Assembly (NCBI RefSeq): GCF_003335045.1
Contig: NZ_QOZG01000006.1
Span: forward strand, 300,551-364,550
Source: Paramesorhizobium salinisoli
GTDB lineage: Bacteria; Pseudomonadota; Alphaproteobacteria; Rhizobiales; Rhizobiaceae
DNA: 64,000 nucleotides
Direction: 5' to 3'
The notes under the pieces were generated by a model that saw only the letters and a program-made list of their open reading frames with translations, was not told the DNA's origin and did no database searches. The position numbers were made by a program, and so were the translations under genes. Numbering within the stretch: the stretch's first letter is position 1; the number at the start of each line of letters is the position of its first letter. This document shows, piece after piece, positions 9,787-17,926 of the stretch.

Positions 9787-9795
9787 CGTGACCTC

Positions 9796-10464
9796 CTATG
9801 TCCTGACACCGTCGAGGCCGCGCGTCATATAACGTTCGAGCCCACGAATGGCGAAGGAGATGACGCTGGCCATGGCAAAATAAAGAATGAGGATGGTCAG
9901 GAACGGAACGAGCGTGCTGCCTGTCTGCGCACGCACCACCTGCGCCTGAAACGTCATGTCGGCAAGCGAGATGAGGGAGACCACGGAGGATGCTTTCAGG
10001 AGTTCGATCGCATTGTTGCCGAAAGTCGGCAGCATCAGCACGACAGCCTGCGGCAATATGATATGCCGAAGGCTCTGCCAGCGGTTAAAATTCAGCGCGA
10101 TGCAGGCCTCATACTGTTCCTTGCCGATGGACTTGACCGCGCCGCGCACCACCTCCGCGCCATAGGCGCCGACATTGAGGCCAAGCGCCAGCACGCCGGC
10201 CTGCAAGGGCGTCAGCGAAAGGCCTAACAAGGGCAGGACAAAATAGGCCCAGAAGAGCTGGACGAAGATGGAGGTGCCACGGAAGAACTCGATATAGGTG
10301 GTCGCGAGCCAGCGCAGGGCGGCAAAATGCGACAGCCTTCCCAGCCCCGCGAGAAACGCCATCACAAGCGCCAGGGCCGATCCCATCAGCGTCAGCTTGA
10401 TCGTAACAAGCGCGCCATCGAGGATAAGCTGGAGATAACCGCCCCACTGGCCCATAGGCACCAT
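9796..10464 (-). CDS. ehuC: Ectoine/hydroxyectoine ABC transporter permease EhuC
   Basis: 222-residue permease homologous to EhuD, with the EFFRGTSIFVQLFW signature near residue 58 and an EAA loop KEQYEACIALNFNRWQSLR near residues 113-131. Five predicted membrane helices. It follows ehuB by about 64 bp. An internal ATG three codons in (10455) is a possible alternative start. Paired with EhuD as the membrane part of the ectoine importer. Confidence 0.92.
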   Translation of the reverse strand: MVPMGQWGGYLQLILDGALVTIKLTLMGSALALVMAFLAGLGRLSHFAALRWLATTYIEFFRGTSIFVQLFWAYFVLPLLGLSLTPLQAGVLALGLNVGAYGAEVVRGAVKSIGKEQYEACIALNFNRWQSLRHIILPQAVVLMLPTFGNNAIELLKASSVVSLISLADMTFQAQVVRAQTGSTLVPFLTILILYFAMASVISFAIRGLERYMTRGLDGVRT

Positions 10465-10528
10465 GCCTCTTTACTGAACGTTGGAAAGGCGCTCCGGCCG
10501 GTTACGGCCGGAGCGTGAAGGAAAGAAA

Positions 10529-11377
10529 TTACTTTGCCGCGCAGAGTTTCTCACGCGTGGTCGACATCGCCGCCTGCGCCGAGAAGCCGTATGGCTCGAT
10601 GATCTTGGCGAATTCGCCTGAGGTCTTCATCTCGGCCAGGACCTTGTCGAAAGCATCGCGCAATGCGGTGTCATTCTTGCGAAAGGCCGCTCCATCGCAA
10701 TAGACCGGTGCACCGACGACGGGCGCGACCACTTCGATGTTCGGGTCGTTGGCTTTCTTGGCAAGATCATTGATCGAAAGGACCGGCAGCGAATAGACGT
10801 CGATGCGGCCGTCCTGCAGCATCTTCAGCCCGCTCTGACCGTCCGGGACGACGATGACGCGGTCGCGCGGAACACCGGCTTCGAGCGACAGGCGCTCTTC
10901 GGTGCCGCCGCCCGGCGCGCCGATGGTGGCAGACGCATCCTTGGCGATATCGGCATAGCTCTTGAAGCCCTTCGGATTGCCCTTTTTTACCAGGAAAGCC
11001 TCGGCGTCGCAGAGAATGGGCTCCGAATAGGCGACGGCGTTGCAGCGCTCCGGCTTCATGAACAGGCCGGCGGTGACGGCATCATGCCGGCCGGCCTGGA
11101 GGCCGGGGATCATCGCGCCATATTCGGAAATCGAGGCCACGACATCCTTGACTCCGAGCTTTGCAAAAACGGCGCGGGCGACATCGGGGCCAGCACCGGA
11201 AACGGTGCCATCAGGGTTGACGGCTGTGAATGGCGGTTCGTTGGCGATCGCGATGCGGGCGAAGCCCTGCTCCTTCAGCTTGTCCAAGGTGTCTTCGGCT
11301 TTCGCGGGCATGGCGGAGACAAGCGTTGCAAGCATGACGGCACTTACGGCACCGCCCAGTCGGTTGATATTGATCAT
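10529..11377 (-). CDS. ehuB: Ectoine/hydroxyectoine-binding periplasmic protein EhuB
   Basis: 282-residue periplasmic solute-binding protein of the bacterial extracellular family 3. The Sec signal peptide is visible, with cleavage expected after AMPAKA (residue 27). Domain body includes ARIAIANEPPFTAVNPDG and ISEYGAMIPGLQAGRHDAVTAGLFM, typical of ectoine-binding EhuB proteins. Delivers ectoine and hydroxyectoine to EhuC/EhuD. It is separated from ehuA by 151 bp filled with a palindromic repeat, which could tune mRNA stability so that the binding protein is made in excess. Confidence 0.93.
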   Translation of the reverse strand: MININRLGGAVSAVMLATLVSAMPAKAEDTLDKLKEQGFARIAIANEPPFTAVNPDGTVSGAGPDVARAVFAKLGVKDVVASISEYGAMIPGLQAGRHDAVTAGLFMKPERCNAVAYSEPILCDAEAFLVKKGNPKGFKSYADIAKDASATIGAPGGGTEERLSLEAGVPRDRVIVVPDGQSGLKMLQDGRIDVYSLPVLSINDLAKKANDPNIEVVAPVVGAPVYCDGAAFRKNDTALRDAFDKVLAEMKTSGEFAKIIEPYGFSAQAAMSTTREKLCAAK

Positions 11378-11425
11378 GTTCCCAGCTCCTTTGGCTTTTT
11401 GCGTTTTTTGCGACGGGCGGATTGC

Positions 11426-11527
11426 TTAGAGCAGGATGCTACCAAACTGAATCAGGCATCCTGCTCTAAGTCTTTGTTTTAGCCGCATGATCTTGTCCGA
11501 AAAGTCTGCAACTTTTCGGGATCATGC
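11426..11527. repeat. Two-stem palindromic intergenic repeat, copy 1
   Basis: Two consecutive inverted repeats between ehuA and ehuB. Stem one: TTAGAGCAGGATGC (11426-11439) pairs perfectly with 11456-11469. Stem two: GCATGATC (11485-11492) with GATCATGC (11520-11527), enclosing CCGAAAAGT/ACTTTTCGG around a CTGCA loop. Stem two is nearly identical to a second copy at 16097-16137. Such elements are common in Brucella and rhizobial genomes. The element abuts the ehuA stop codon and is transcribed inside the operon. Confidence 0.85.
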
Positions 11528-11528
11528 T

Positions 11529-12326
11529 CTAGACGCGGTGCCCGGCCGCGATGATCTTCTTCAGGAAGGTTTGCGTCCTCTCCTGCTTCGGATGGCGGAA
11601 TATCTCTTCCGGCTTGCCCTCCTCGACGATCCGGCCCCGGTCAAAAAACAGGATCCGGTCAGCGAAATCATGGGCAAATCCCATCTCGTGGGTAACGAGA
11701 AGCATGGTCATGTCGGTCTCCGCGCAAAGCCGCCACAACACATTGAGAACTTCCTCGACCAGTTCGGGATCGAGCGCGGAGGTGACCTCGTCGAACAGCA
11801 TGATCTTGGGGCTGAGCGCCAGGGCGCGGGCGATTGCCACGCGCTGTTTCTGGCCGCCTGAAAGCTGCGCCGGCATGGCTTTCGCCTTGTCCGCAAGGCC
11901 AACCATTTCCAGCAATTCCATGGCATGGCGCTCCGCCTCGGCTTGTCTGACGCCCTTGGTCAGCATCGGCGCGAGCGTCACATTGTCGATCACGCTCTTA
12001 TGCGGAAATAGGTTGAAAAGCTGGAAAACCATGCCGATCTTGGTGCGCATCTTATGCAGATGCTGCTCATTGGCCGGTCGCAGCCCCCCATTTGCCGGCA
12101 TCCGATACAGATTATCGCCCTCGATGAGGATGTCGCCGCTGTCGATGCCTTCCAGCGTCATGAGAATGCGCAGGATCGTCGTCTTGCCTGAGCCCGACGG
12201 GCCAATCAACGCCAGCTTCTCGCGTGGCGCAACCTTGAACGAGAGTTCGTCAAGCACCTTGAACGAGCCGAAGCTCTTGCTAATGCCGTTGATTTCGATG
12301 GTCGGCGCTGCATTGGCTGGTGCCAT
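11529..12326 (-). CDS. ehuA: Ectoine/hydroxyectoine ABC transporter ATPase EhuA
   Basis: 265-residue ABC ATPase of the polar amino-acid class. Walker A GPSGSGKT at residues 42-49, Q-loop FQLFNLFPH near 101, signature LSGGQ at 155-159, Walker B IMLFDE at 175-180, and the H-loop in LLVTHEMG near 210. GGGGGAG lies just upstream of the ATG. First gene of the transport and catabolic operon downstream of enuR; the 135 bp between enuR and ehuA contain two direct repeats that look like regulator sites. Energises EhuBCD. Confidence 0.93.
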   Translation of the reverse strand: MAPANAAPTIEINGISKSFGSFKVLDELSFKVAPREKLALIGPSGSGKTTILRILMTLEGIDSGDILIEGDNLYRMPANGGLRPANEQHLHKMRTKIGMVFQLFNLFPHKSVIDNVTLAPMLTKGVRQAEAERHAMELLEMVGLADKAKAMPAQLSGGQKQRVAIARALALSPKIMLFDEVTSALDPELVEEVLNVLWRLCAETDMTMLLVTHEMGFAHDFADRILFFDRGRIVEEGKPEEIFRHPKQERTQTFLKKIIAAGHRV

Positions 12327-12377
12327 GCGTGTCTCCCCCTGATTGAGACAGGCTTATCCACAGACGATGCGGCAGCC

Positions 12378-12416
12378 ATCAAATCATGTCAATTCGAAAA
12401 ATAAAATCATGTCAAT
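12378..12416 (-). promoter_or_regulatory. Two direct repeats upstream of ehuA, candidate EnuR operator
   Basis: Two 16-base copies read on the minus strand as ATTGACATGATTTTAT (12401-12416) and ATTGACATGATTTGAT (12378-12393), 15 of 16 bases identical and 23 bp apart, about two helical turns. Both contain TTGACAT. MocR/PdxR-type regulators commonly bind direct repeats at such spacing. A related 16-mer overlaps the enuR start. Binding by EnuR is inference; no tested operator is claimed. Confidence 0.55.
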
Positions 12417-12461
12417 TTAAATGATCGTGATGAAAAAATGGCCGTTCGCTGACCTGGGCGC

Positions 12462-13847
12462 TCAAATCGCGAGCAACAGATGCTCCGGGTCGCCGCGCAG
12501 AAGATTGGCAACGACGCCGAGGCCGGCACGCAGTTCTTCCTCGGTCGTCGAGCCGAGCGATATGCGAACGGCGCGACCTTTTTCATCAGGCGATATGCGA
12601 AATGAGGCGCCCGGCGCGATCGCCACGCCCTGCAGGCGCGCATGCGAGACGAAGGCCTCCTCGGTGCGCTCGCCGCTCAAGGGGAGCCAGATATGCAGGC
12701 TTTGCGGATGGGAGAGAAATGGGATGTCGGGCAGCATTTGCGCGACAATCCGGTGGCGCTTGCGCAAGGCTTCCCTTTGCCAGCCGACCAGTTCCAGCGC
12801 CGTGCCATCGGTGACCCAGCGGCTTGCTATTTCCGCCACCATGGGGGTTGCCATCCAGTTCGAGACCAGATGTCGGTTTGCCACCGCTGCGACATGCCGG
12901 TCAGGCGCCACGAGATAGCCGATGCGCAGGCCAGGGACGACCGTCTTGGTAAAGCTCGTGAGATAAAAGGTCCGCTCGGGCGCATATGTGGCAACGGGTG
13001 CAGGACGATTCTCGACCAGCGCGCCGAGAATGTCGCTTTCGATGATCGCAATGTCATGCCGCCGCGCCACCTCGGCAATCGCGGCCCGGCGCCCGGCGCC
13101 CATGAGCGTCGCAGTCGGGCTGATCGCCGAGGGCTGAATAAAAACGGCCCGGATTCCTGTCGTTTTGCAGCATGAATCGAGCGCTTCAGGTAATATACCT
13201 TCCCCGTCGATAGCGAGGCCCTGCAACGTCAATCCCAGATAGGAAGCGAGCGGGGGCAGCGTATGGTGGCCGATCGCCTCGGTTGCGATCGTGGAACCGG
13301 GAGGGGCGGCGCTCATCAGGGCAACGGTCATCGCCGCCGTCGCGCCGTTGGTGAGGCTTATGTTGGCGGCAGGCACGTCGAGACCGCAGATCTTCAACCA
13401 TTCGACCGCTACGGCGCGATGGCGGGGAAAGACCACATTGGGGCGAAAGGACAGGGCAGCGCTCGCAGGAAGCGTTTCGGCCAGCCAGCCAAGCGCCTTC
13501 TTCATCCGCTCCAGGTGCATCGTCTCGCAGACGGGCTTCAGGATCGACAGGTCGATGACCTCGCCAAGCCGCTCGGGCAGGTAGGGTGGATCGGGCTCGC
13601 GCCGCTGCGCGCGCACGAATGTGCCGCGCCCGGTCTCGCCGGAAAGCAGGCCGCGACGGATCAGGTCCTCATAAGCGCGGCTCACCGTCTGCACCGACAG
13701 GTTCAGTTCATAAGCCATCCGCCGGTGAGGCGGCAGGCGTGCCCCGCTCTCGAGCTTCCCTTCCGTGATGGCATGCGCAATCTGGTCGGCCAGCGAGAGA
13801 TAGGCCGGCCGGCGCAGGGTAGCGGGATCTGGTCGCCATATTGTCAT
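12462..13847 (-). CDS. enuR: MocR/PdxR-type regulator EnuR of ectoine catabolism
   Basis: Transcription regulator of about 461 residues with an N-terminal GntR winged helix (residues about 10-80, including LPPHRRMAYELNLSVQTVSRAYEDL) joined to a fold-type-I aminotransferase domain. The PLP-lysine motif is SFTKTVVPGLRIGYL near residue 312. EnuR proteins hold PLP and respond to ectoine-derived diaminobutyrate metabolites, repressing uptake and catabolic genes (established for the family). Start taken at the ATG 13847 (MTIWRPDP); a TTG 12 codons upstream is also in frame. No clear Shine-Dalgarno sequence is seen. It sits upstream of ehuA on the same strand and is divergent from the AsnC-type gene. 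Confidence 0.92.
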   Translation of the reverse strand: MTIWRPDPATLRRPAYLSLADQIAHAITEGKLESGARLPPHRRMAYELNLSVQTVSRAYEDLIRRGLLSGETGRGTFVRAQRREPDPPYLPERLGEVIDLSILKPVCETMHLERMKKALGWLAETLPASAALSFRPNVVFPRHRAVAVEWLKICGLDVPAANISLTNGATAAMTVALMSAAPPGSTIATEAIGHHTLPPLASYLGLTLQGLAIDGEGILPEALDSCCKTTGIRAVFIQPSAISPTATLMGAGRRAAIAEVARRHDIAIIESDILGALVENRPAPVATYAPERTFYLTSFTKTVVPGLRIGYLVAPDRHVAAVANRHLVSNWMATPMVAEIASRWVTDGTALELVGWQREALRKRHRIVAQMLPDIPFLSHPQSLHIWLPLSGERTEEAFVSHARLQGVAIAPGASFRISPDEKGRAVRISLGSTTEEELRAGLGVVANLLRGDPEHLLLAI

Positions 13848-13932
13848 GATTTTATAAGTGATCGAAGTCAGTGCAATTGACAATCAAAAAATCACAACGT
13901 CATGATCATTGTCTATCCACAATGGACATGAA
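13840..13932. promoter_or_regulatory. Divergent control region between enuR and asnC/doeX
   Basis: An 85 bp gap separates the start codons. A 16-mer at 13840-13855, ATTGTCATGATTTTAT, differs by one base from a repeat upstream of ehuA but overlaps the enuR start codon. Partial half-sites follow: ATTGACAAT at 13876 and GTCATGATCATTGTC at 13899. This clustering suggests shared control of enuR, the ehu operon and the doeX-side genes by EnuR and/or the AsnC-type protein. Operator function is inferred. Confidence 0.5.
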
Positions 13933-14424
13933 ATGGCTTCTCTGAAACTCGATCGGATCGATATCCGCATTCTCGACGAAATCCAGCGTGATGGCCGCAT
14001 CACCAAGCTGGCGCTCGCCGAACGCGTCGGGCTTTCGCCGACCCCCTGCTGGACACGGCTGCGACGGCTCGAGAAGGCCGGCATCATCACCGGCTATCAC
14101 GCCCGCATCGCTCTGCGCCTCGTGTCGCCGGTGGCAACCGTGTTGGTGGAGGTGACGCTGGGCGCGCACAGGCAGGCGGATTTCGACCGTTTTGAGCGCA
14201 CGGTCAAAGCAATTCCCGAAGTCGTGGCCTGCTGGTCGGTCGGCGGCGGCGTCGATTATGTCTTGAAGGTCGTCGCGCGCGACATCGATGCCTATCAACG
14301 CCTGATCGATGATCTTTTGCAGCGGGAAATCGGCATCGACCGCTATTTCACCTACATCGTGACAAGAACGGTCAAGGACGATGCCGTCCTGCCGATCGCC
14401 GACCTCGTTTCCCTGCAGGCCTAG
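13933..14424 (+). CDS. asnC: AsnC/Lrp-family regulator of the ectoine cluster (DoeX/AsnC)
   Basis: 163-residue Lrp/AsnC regulator: N-terminal helix-turn-helix (DRIDIRILDEIQRDGRITK, AERVGLSPTPCWTRLRRLE) and a C-terminal RAM ligand-binding domain (VVACWSVGGGVDYVLKVVARD). A gene of this type accompanies EnuR in ectoine-degradation clusters and is called DoeX or AsnC. The chosen ATG at 13933 follows other in-frame candidates (TTG 13909); the ribosome site is weak. Divergent from enuR and upstream of doeC in the same direction, so it probably senses an amino-acid intermediate and controls the locus. Confidence 0.88.
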   Translation: MASLKLDRIDIRILDEIQRDGRITKLALAERVGLSPTPCWTRLRRLEKAGIITGYHARIALRLVSPVATVLVEVTLGAHRQADFDRFERTVKAIPEVVACWSVGGGVDYVLKVVARDIDAYQRLIDDLLQREIGIDRYFTYIVTRTVKDDAVLPIADLVSLQA

Positions 14425-14546
14425 CCCATCTCTCCGCAAAACAGGCGATATCGAGACGATGTCTCTGCAAAGCCCGCTGCAAACAGCCTCTCTCTCTGTG
14501 CGTTTGCGCCCAGAATGGAGCCTGAACAACAGCCTGGGAGAGCTCC

Positions 14547-16043
14547 ATGTCCGCTCATTTTGCACGTCCGGACCGTCATCCTGATATCGACCGCATGGCC
14601 GATCGCCGCATGCTGCGAGAACTGGCCTATATCGACGGCCACTGGACGGCAGGGCAGGCGGGCGAGACATTCGAGGTGCGCGATCCGGCAACGGGCGCTG
14701 CCATCGGCTGGGTAGCCCGAATCGGTGCGGACCAGACGGATCTCGCCATCGATGCCGCCGCCAGGGCCTTTCCCGGATGGCGGGACTTGTCACCACGCGA
14801 GCGCAGCGCCAGGCTGCGCCGCTGGCACGATCTGATCCTAGCGGCGAGGGAAGATCTGGCGCTGATCATGACGCTCGAGCAAGGCAAGCCGCTCACGGAA
14901 TCGCGCGGCGAAATCGACTATGCCGCCTCGTTCATCGAATGGTATGCGGAAGAGGCAAAGCGGCTCAATGTGGAGGGCGTCACCAGCCATCTCGCCGACG
15001 CCGAGATGATGCTCCGGCGCGAGGCGGTGGGTGTGGTCGGCGTGGTGACGCCGTGGAATTTTCCGTCCGCCATGCTGACGCGAAAGGCCGCGGCGGCGCT
15101 GGCTGCGGGCTGCACGATCGTCGCGCATCCATCTTCCCAAACGCCTTTATCGGCGCTGGCACTTGCCGAACTGGCAGACCGGGCGGGCATTCCCGCAGGC
15201 GTATTCAACGTTGTCACCGGCGATGCCGCAACGATCGTCGGACGCCTGTGCGACGACCACCGCGTCCGTGCGATGAGTTTTACCGGATCGACGGAAATCG
15301 GACGGCTGATCGCGGCGCAATGTGCACCGACGATGAAGAACCTCGTCATGGAGCTTGGCGGTCATGCGCCGCTGATCATCTTTGCCGATGCCGACATCAA
15401 CCGCGCCGTCGATATCGCCATCGCTGCCAAATTCGCCACTTCGGGCCAGGACTGCCTCGCCGCCAACCGCATCTATGTCGAGCGCCCGATACATGACAGC
15501 TTTTGCAAGGCTTTCGCCCAGAAGATTGCCGCACTGAAAGTCGCGCCAGGTCTGGAAAGCGATGCGGATATCGGTCCGCTGATGCATGAGCGCGCTGTCC
15601 TCAAGGTGGAGGAGCATGTGAGGGACGCGCTGCAACGCGGCGCCCGCTGCCTTATCGGTGGCAGCCGCCATGAGGCTGGAGTGCTTTTCTACAGCCCGAC
15701 GCTTCTAACCGGGGTTTCGGACGACGCACTCATCATGCGTGAGGAAACCTTCGGGCCGGTGGCGGCGGTCACATCCTTCGAGACGGAGGAAGACGTCGTC
15801 ACCCGCGCCAATGTCACGGAATATGGCCTTGTTGCCTATGTCGTCACCAAAGACGGCGCGCGCATGCTCAGGCTGGGGCGTACCCTCGAATACGGCATGA
15901 TCGCCTTCAACCGGGTCAAGATCACCGGTGCGCCCATTCCGTTCGGCGGGATCAAGCAATCCGGCCTCGGTCGCGAGGGATCGCGCCACGGCATCGAAGC
16001 CTTCACCGAACTCAAATATCTCTGCCTCGACCTGAACTGCTAG
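14547..16043 (+). CDS. doeC: Aspartate-semialdehyde (succinate-semialdehyde-like) dehydrogenase DoeC
   Basis: 498-residue NAD(P)-dependent aldehyde dehydrogenase, expected to oxidise aspartate semialdehyde to aspartate at the end of ectoine catabolism. Motifs: VVTPWNFPSAML near residue 165, coenzyme loop FTGSTEIG near 247, catalytic Glu in MELGGHAP near 270, catalytic Cys in SGQDCLAANR near 304, and EETFGPVAAV near 400. GGGAGAG precedes the ATG. Closely related enzymes are succinate-semialdehyde dehydrogenases; the ectoine role follows from its place between the asnC-type regulator and doeD. Confidence 0.9.
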   Translation: MSAHFARPDRHPDIDRMADRRMLRELAYIDGHWTAGQAGETFEVRDPATGAAIGWVARIGADQTDLAIDAAARAFPGWRDLSPRERSARLRRWHDLILAAREDLALIMTLEQGKPLTESRGEIDYAASFIEWYAEEAKRLNVEGVTSHLADAEMMLRREAVGVVGVVTPWNFPSAMLTRKAAAALAAGCTIVAHPSSQTPLSALALAELADRAGIPAGVFNVVTGDAATIVGRLCDDHRVRAMSFTGSTEIGRLIAAQCAPTMKNLVMELGGHAPLIIFADADINRAVDIAIAAKFATSGQDCLAANRIYVERPIHDSFCKAFAQKIAALKVAPGLESDADIGPLMHERAVLKVEEHVRDALQRGARCLIGGSRHEAGVLFYSPTLLTGVSDDALIMREETFGPVAAVTSFETEEDVVTRANVTEYGLVAYVVTKDGARMLRLGRTLEYGMIAFNRVKITGAPIPFGGIKQSGLGREGSRHGIEAFTELKYLCLDLNC

Positions 16044-16141
16044 AGCACCCGATTTAATTCCATCAAATCAGGTGCTCCAAGTTTTTGCTTTTTGCCGCAT
16101 GATCTTGTCCGAAAAGTCTGCAACTTTTCAGGATCATCCGC
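16043..16141. repeat. Two-stem palindromic intergenic repeat, copy 2
   Basis: Fills the doeC-doeD gap. Stem one is GAGCACC (16043-16049) with GGTGCTC (16071-16077), enclosing ATTTAATTCCATCAAAT-like bases. Stem two starts GCATGATCTTGTCCGAAAAG near 16097 and matches copy 1 at 11485 over about 40 bases with one or two substitutions. The first stems of the two copies differ, so the family has a conserved and a variable half. Confidence 0.85.
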
Positions 16142-16159
16142 TAACGACAGGAAACCGAT

Positions 16160-17539
16160 ATGCTTGACCGCTCGAACGAACTCGCTGCCTGGGACCGCGA
16201 CCATTTCTTCCATCCGTCGACCCATATGGGCATGCATGCGCGTGGTGAAACACCAACACGCGTGATCCGGGATGGCGAGGGCGTCTACATCACCGACAGC
16301 GCCGGCCGCAGGAGCCTCGATGCGTTCGCCGGTCTTTACTGTGTCAATGTCGGCTATGGTCGCCAGGAAATCGCTGAAGCCATCGCCGACCAGGCGAAGA
16401 ATCTCGCCTATTACCACTCCTATGTCGGGCATGGTACGGATGTCTCGATCACGCTCGCCAAGATGATCATCGACCGCGCGCCCGAAGGCATGAGCCGCGT
16501 CTATTTCGGCCTGTCGGGATCGGATGCGAACGAGACCAACATCAAGCTCATCTGGTATTACAACAACATCCTTGGACGTCCGGAAAAGAAGAAGATCATC
16601 TCGCGCTGGCGCGGCTACCACGGCTCCGGCGTCATGACGGGAAGCCTCACCGGACTTGAGCTCTTCCACAATGCGTTCGACCTGCCGCGCGCGCCCATTC
16701 TGCACACCGAACCGCCCTATTATTTCCGCCGGGCCGACCGCGCGATGAGCGAAGAGCAGTTTTCGCAAGCTTGCGCCGACAAGCTGGAGGAGATGATCCT
16801 GGCAGAAGGGCCCGATACCGTCGCCGCCTTCATCGGTGAGCCGATCCTTGGGACCGGTGGCATCGTTCCGCCGCCTGCCGGCTATTGGGAAAAGATCCAG
16901 GCCGTTTTGCAGAAATACGACATCCTGCTCGTTGCCGATGAGGTGATCACCGGGTTCGGTCGGCTCGGCAGCATGTTCGGTTCGCATCATTACGGCATCA
17001 AGCCCGATCTGATCACCATCGCCAAGGGCTTGACCTCCGCCTATGCGCCGCTGTCAGGCAGCATCGTCTCTAACAAGGTCTGGCAGGTGCTGGTCAAGGG
17101 ATCGGACGAACTCGGTCCCATCGGCCATGGCTGGACCTATTCGGCGCATCCGATCTGTGCTGCAGCAGGCGTCGCCAACCTGGAGCTCATCGACAAGCTC
17201 GATCTCGTTAGCAATGCGGGCGAGACAGGCGCCTATTTCCGCCAGAGCCTCAGCAATGCCCTGGCAGATCATCCCAATGTCGGCGACGTGCGCGGCGACG
17301 GCATGATGGCGGCGGTGGAATTCGTCGCGGACAAGGATGACCGGGTGTTCTTCGATCCAACGCTGAAAATCGGCGGGAAGGTCGCAACGGCGTTGGCTGA
17401 ACGTGGCGTCATCGGCCGGGCCATGCCGCAGGGCGATATTCTCGGCTTTGCGCCGCCGCTTTGCCTTACGCGCGAGGAAGCCGACACCGTAGTTTCCGCA
17501 GCGCTCGATGCAGTCGAGACCGTGCTGCCGCGGCTCTGA
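16160..17539 (+). CDS. doeD: L-2,4-diaminobutyrate transaminase DoeD
   Basis: 459-residue class III PLP aminotransferase converting diaminobutyrate to aspartate semialdehyde. Visible motifs: FAGLYCVNVGYGRQEIAEAI, YFGLSGSDANETNIKL near residue 115, IGEPILGTGG near 225, DEVITGFGRLG near 257, and the PLP-lysine in TIAKGLTSAYAPL near 287. CAGGAAA lies 7 bp before the ATG. Follows doeC after a repeat element and is closed by a terminator, so asnC-doeC-doeD forms the plus-strand arm of the ectoine locus. Related omega-aminotransferases exist; context decides the substrate. Confidence 0.92.
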   Translation: MLDRSNELAAWDRDHFFHPSTHMGMHARGETPTRVIRDGEGVYITDSAGRRSLDAFAGLYCVNVGYGRQEIAEAIADQAKNLAYYHSYVGHGTDVSITLAKMIIDRAPEGMSRVYFGLSGSDANETNIKLIWYYNNILGRPEKKKIISRWRGYHGSGVMTGSLTGLELFHNAFDLPRAPILHTEPPYYFRRADRAMSEEQFSQACADKLEEMILAEGPDTVAAFIGEPILGTGGIVPPPAGYWEKIQAVLQKYDILLVADEVITGFGRLGSMFGSHHYGIKPDLITIAKGLTSAYAPLSGSIVSNKVWQVLVKGSDELGPIGHGWTYSAHPICAAAGVANLELIDKLDLVSNAGETGAYFRQSLSNALADHPNVGDVRGDGMMAAVEFVADKDDRVFFDPTLKIGGKVATALAERGVIGRAMPQGDILGFAPPLCLTREEADTVVSAALDAVETVLPRL

Positions 17540-17560
17540 TTTTTGCCGTTGCGACGCCAT

Positions 17561-17600
17561 GGCCGAGCCTTGATCAGGCGGCTCGGCCGTTTTCTGTTTT
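17561..17600 (+). terminator. Rho-independent terminator after doeD
   Basis: Perfect 9 bp stem GGCCGAGCC (17561-17569) / GGCTCGGCC (17580-17588) with a 10-base loop, followed by GTTTTCTGTTTT. It closes the plus-strand arm of the ectoine locus. Confidence 0.88.
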
Positions 17601-17926
17601 GCATTTGAGCAACTCGGGGGTTGACCCGGTTGTCCATTCGCCGGTACTTGGAGTTGTGCATATGTTATTCGCCCGGCACCGCCGAAGCAGAATTTGCACG
17701 AGAGCCGCATATGGTCGGCGGGGCATACGGGCGAGCCTGTGGTTTGCCTGGACAGCGCTTGGCGCATCCTGCGTCCATCATCTTCTACCTCTCAGGTAGA
17801 ACTTCCGAAGCTAGCCAGGCGCTCGCATCATGTTTGCGGAAGAGTCGGAGCAATAATCAGGCGAGACAGGAGGATAGAACGATTTTCGATCAATATCCCG
17901 ATAATGAATTCGCACAGGACAACACC

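Noticed and set aside
9025..10227. Large plus-strand frame of 400 codons
   Set aside because: Antisense to eutA, ehuD and ehuC, whose family motifs are clear.
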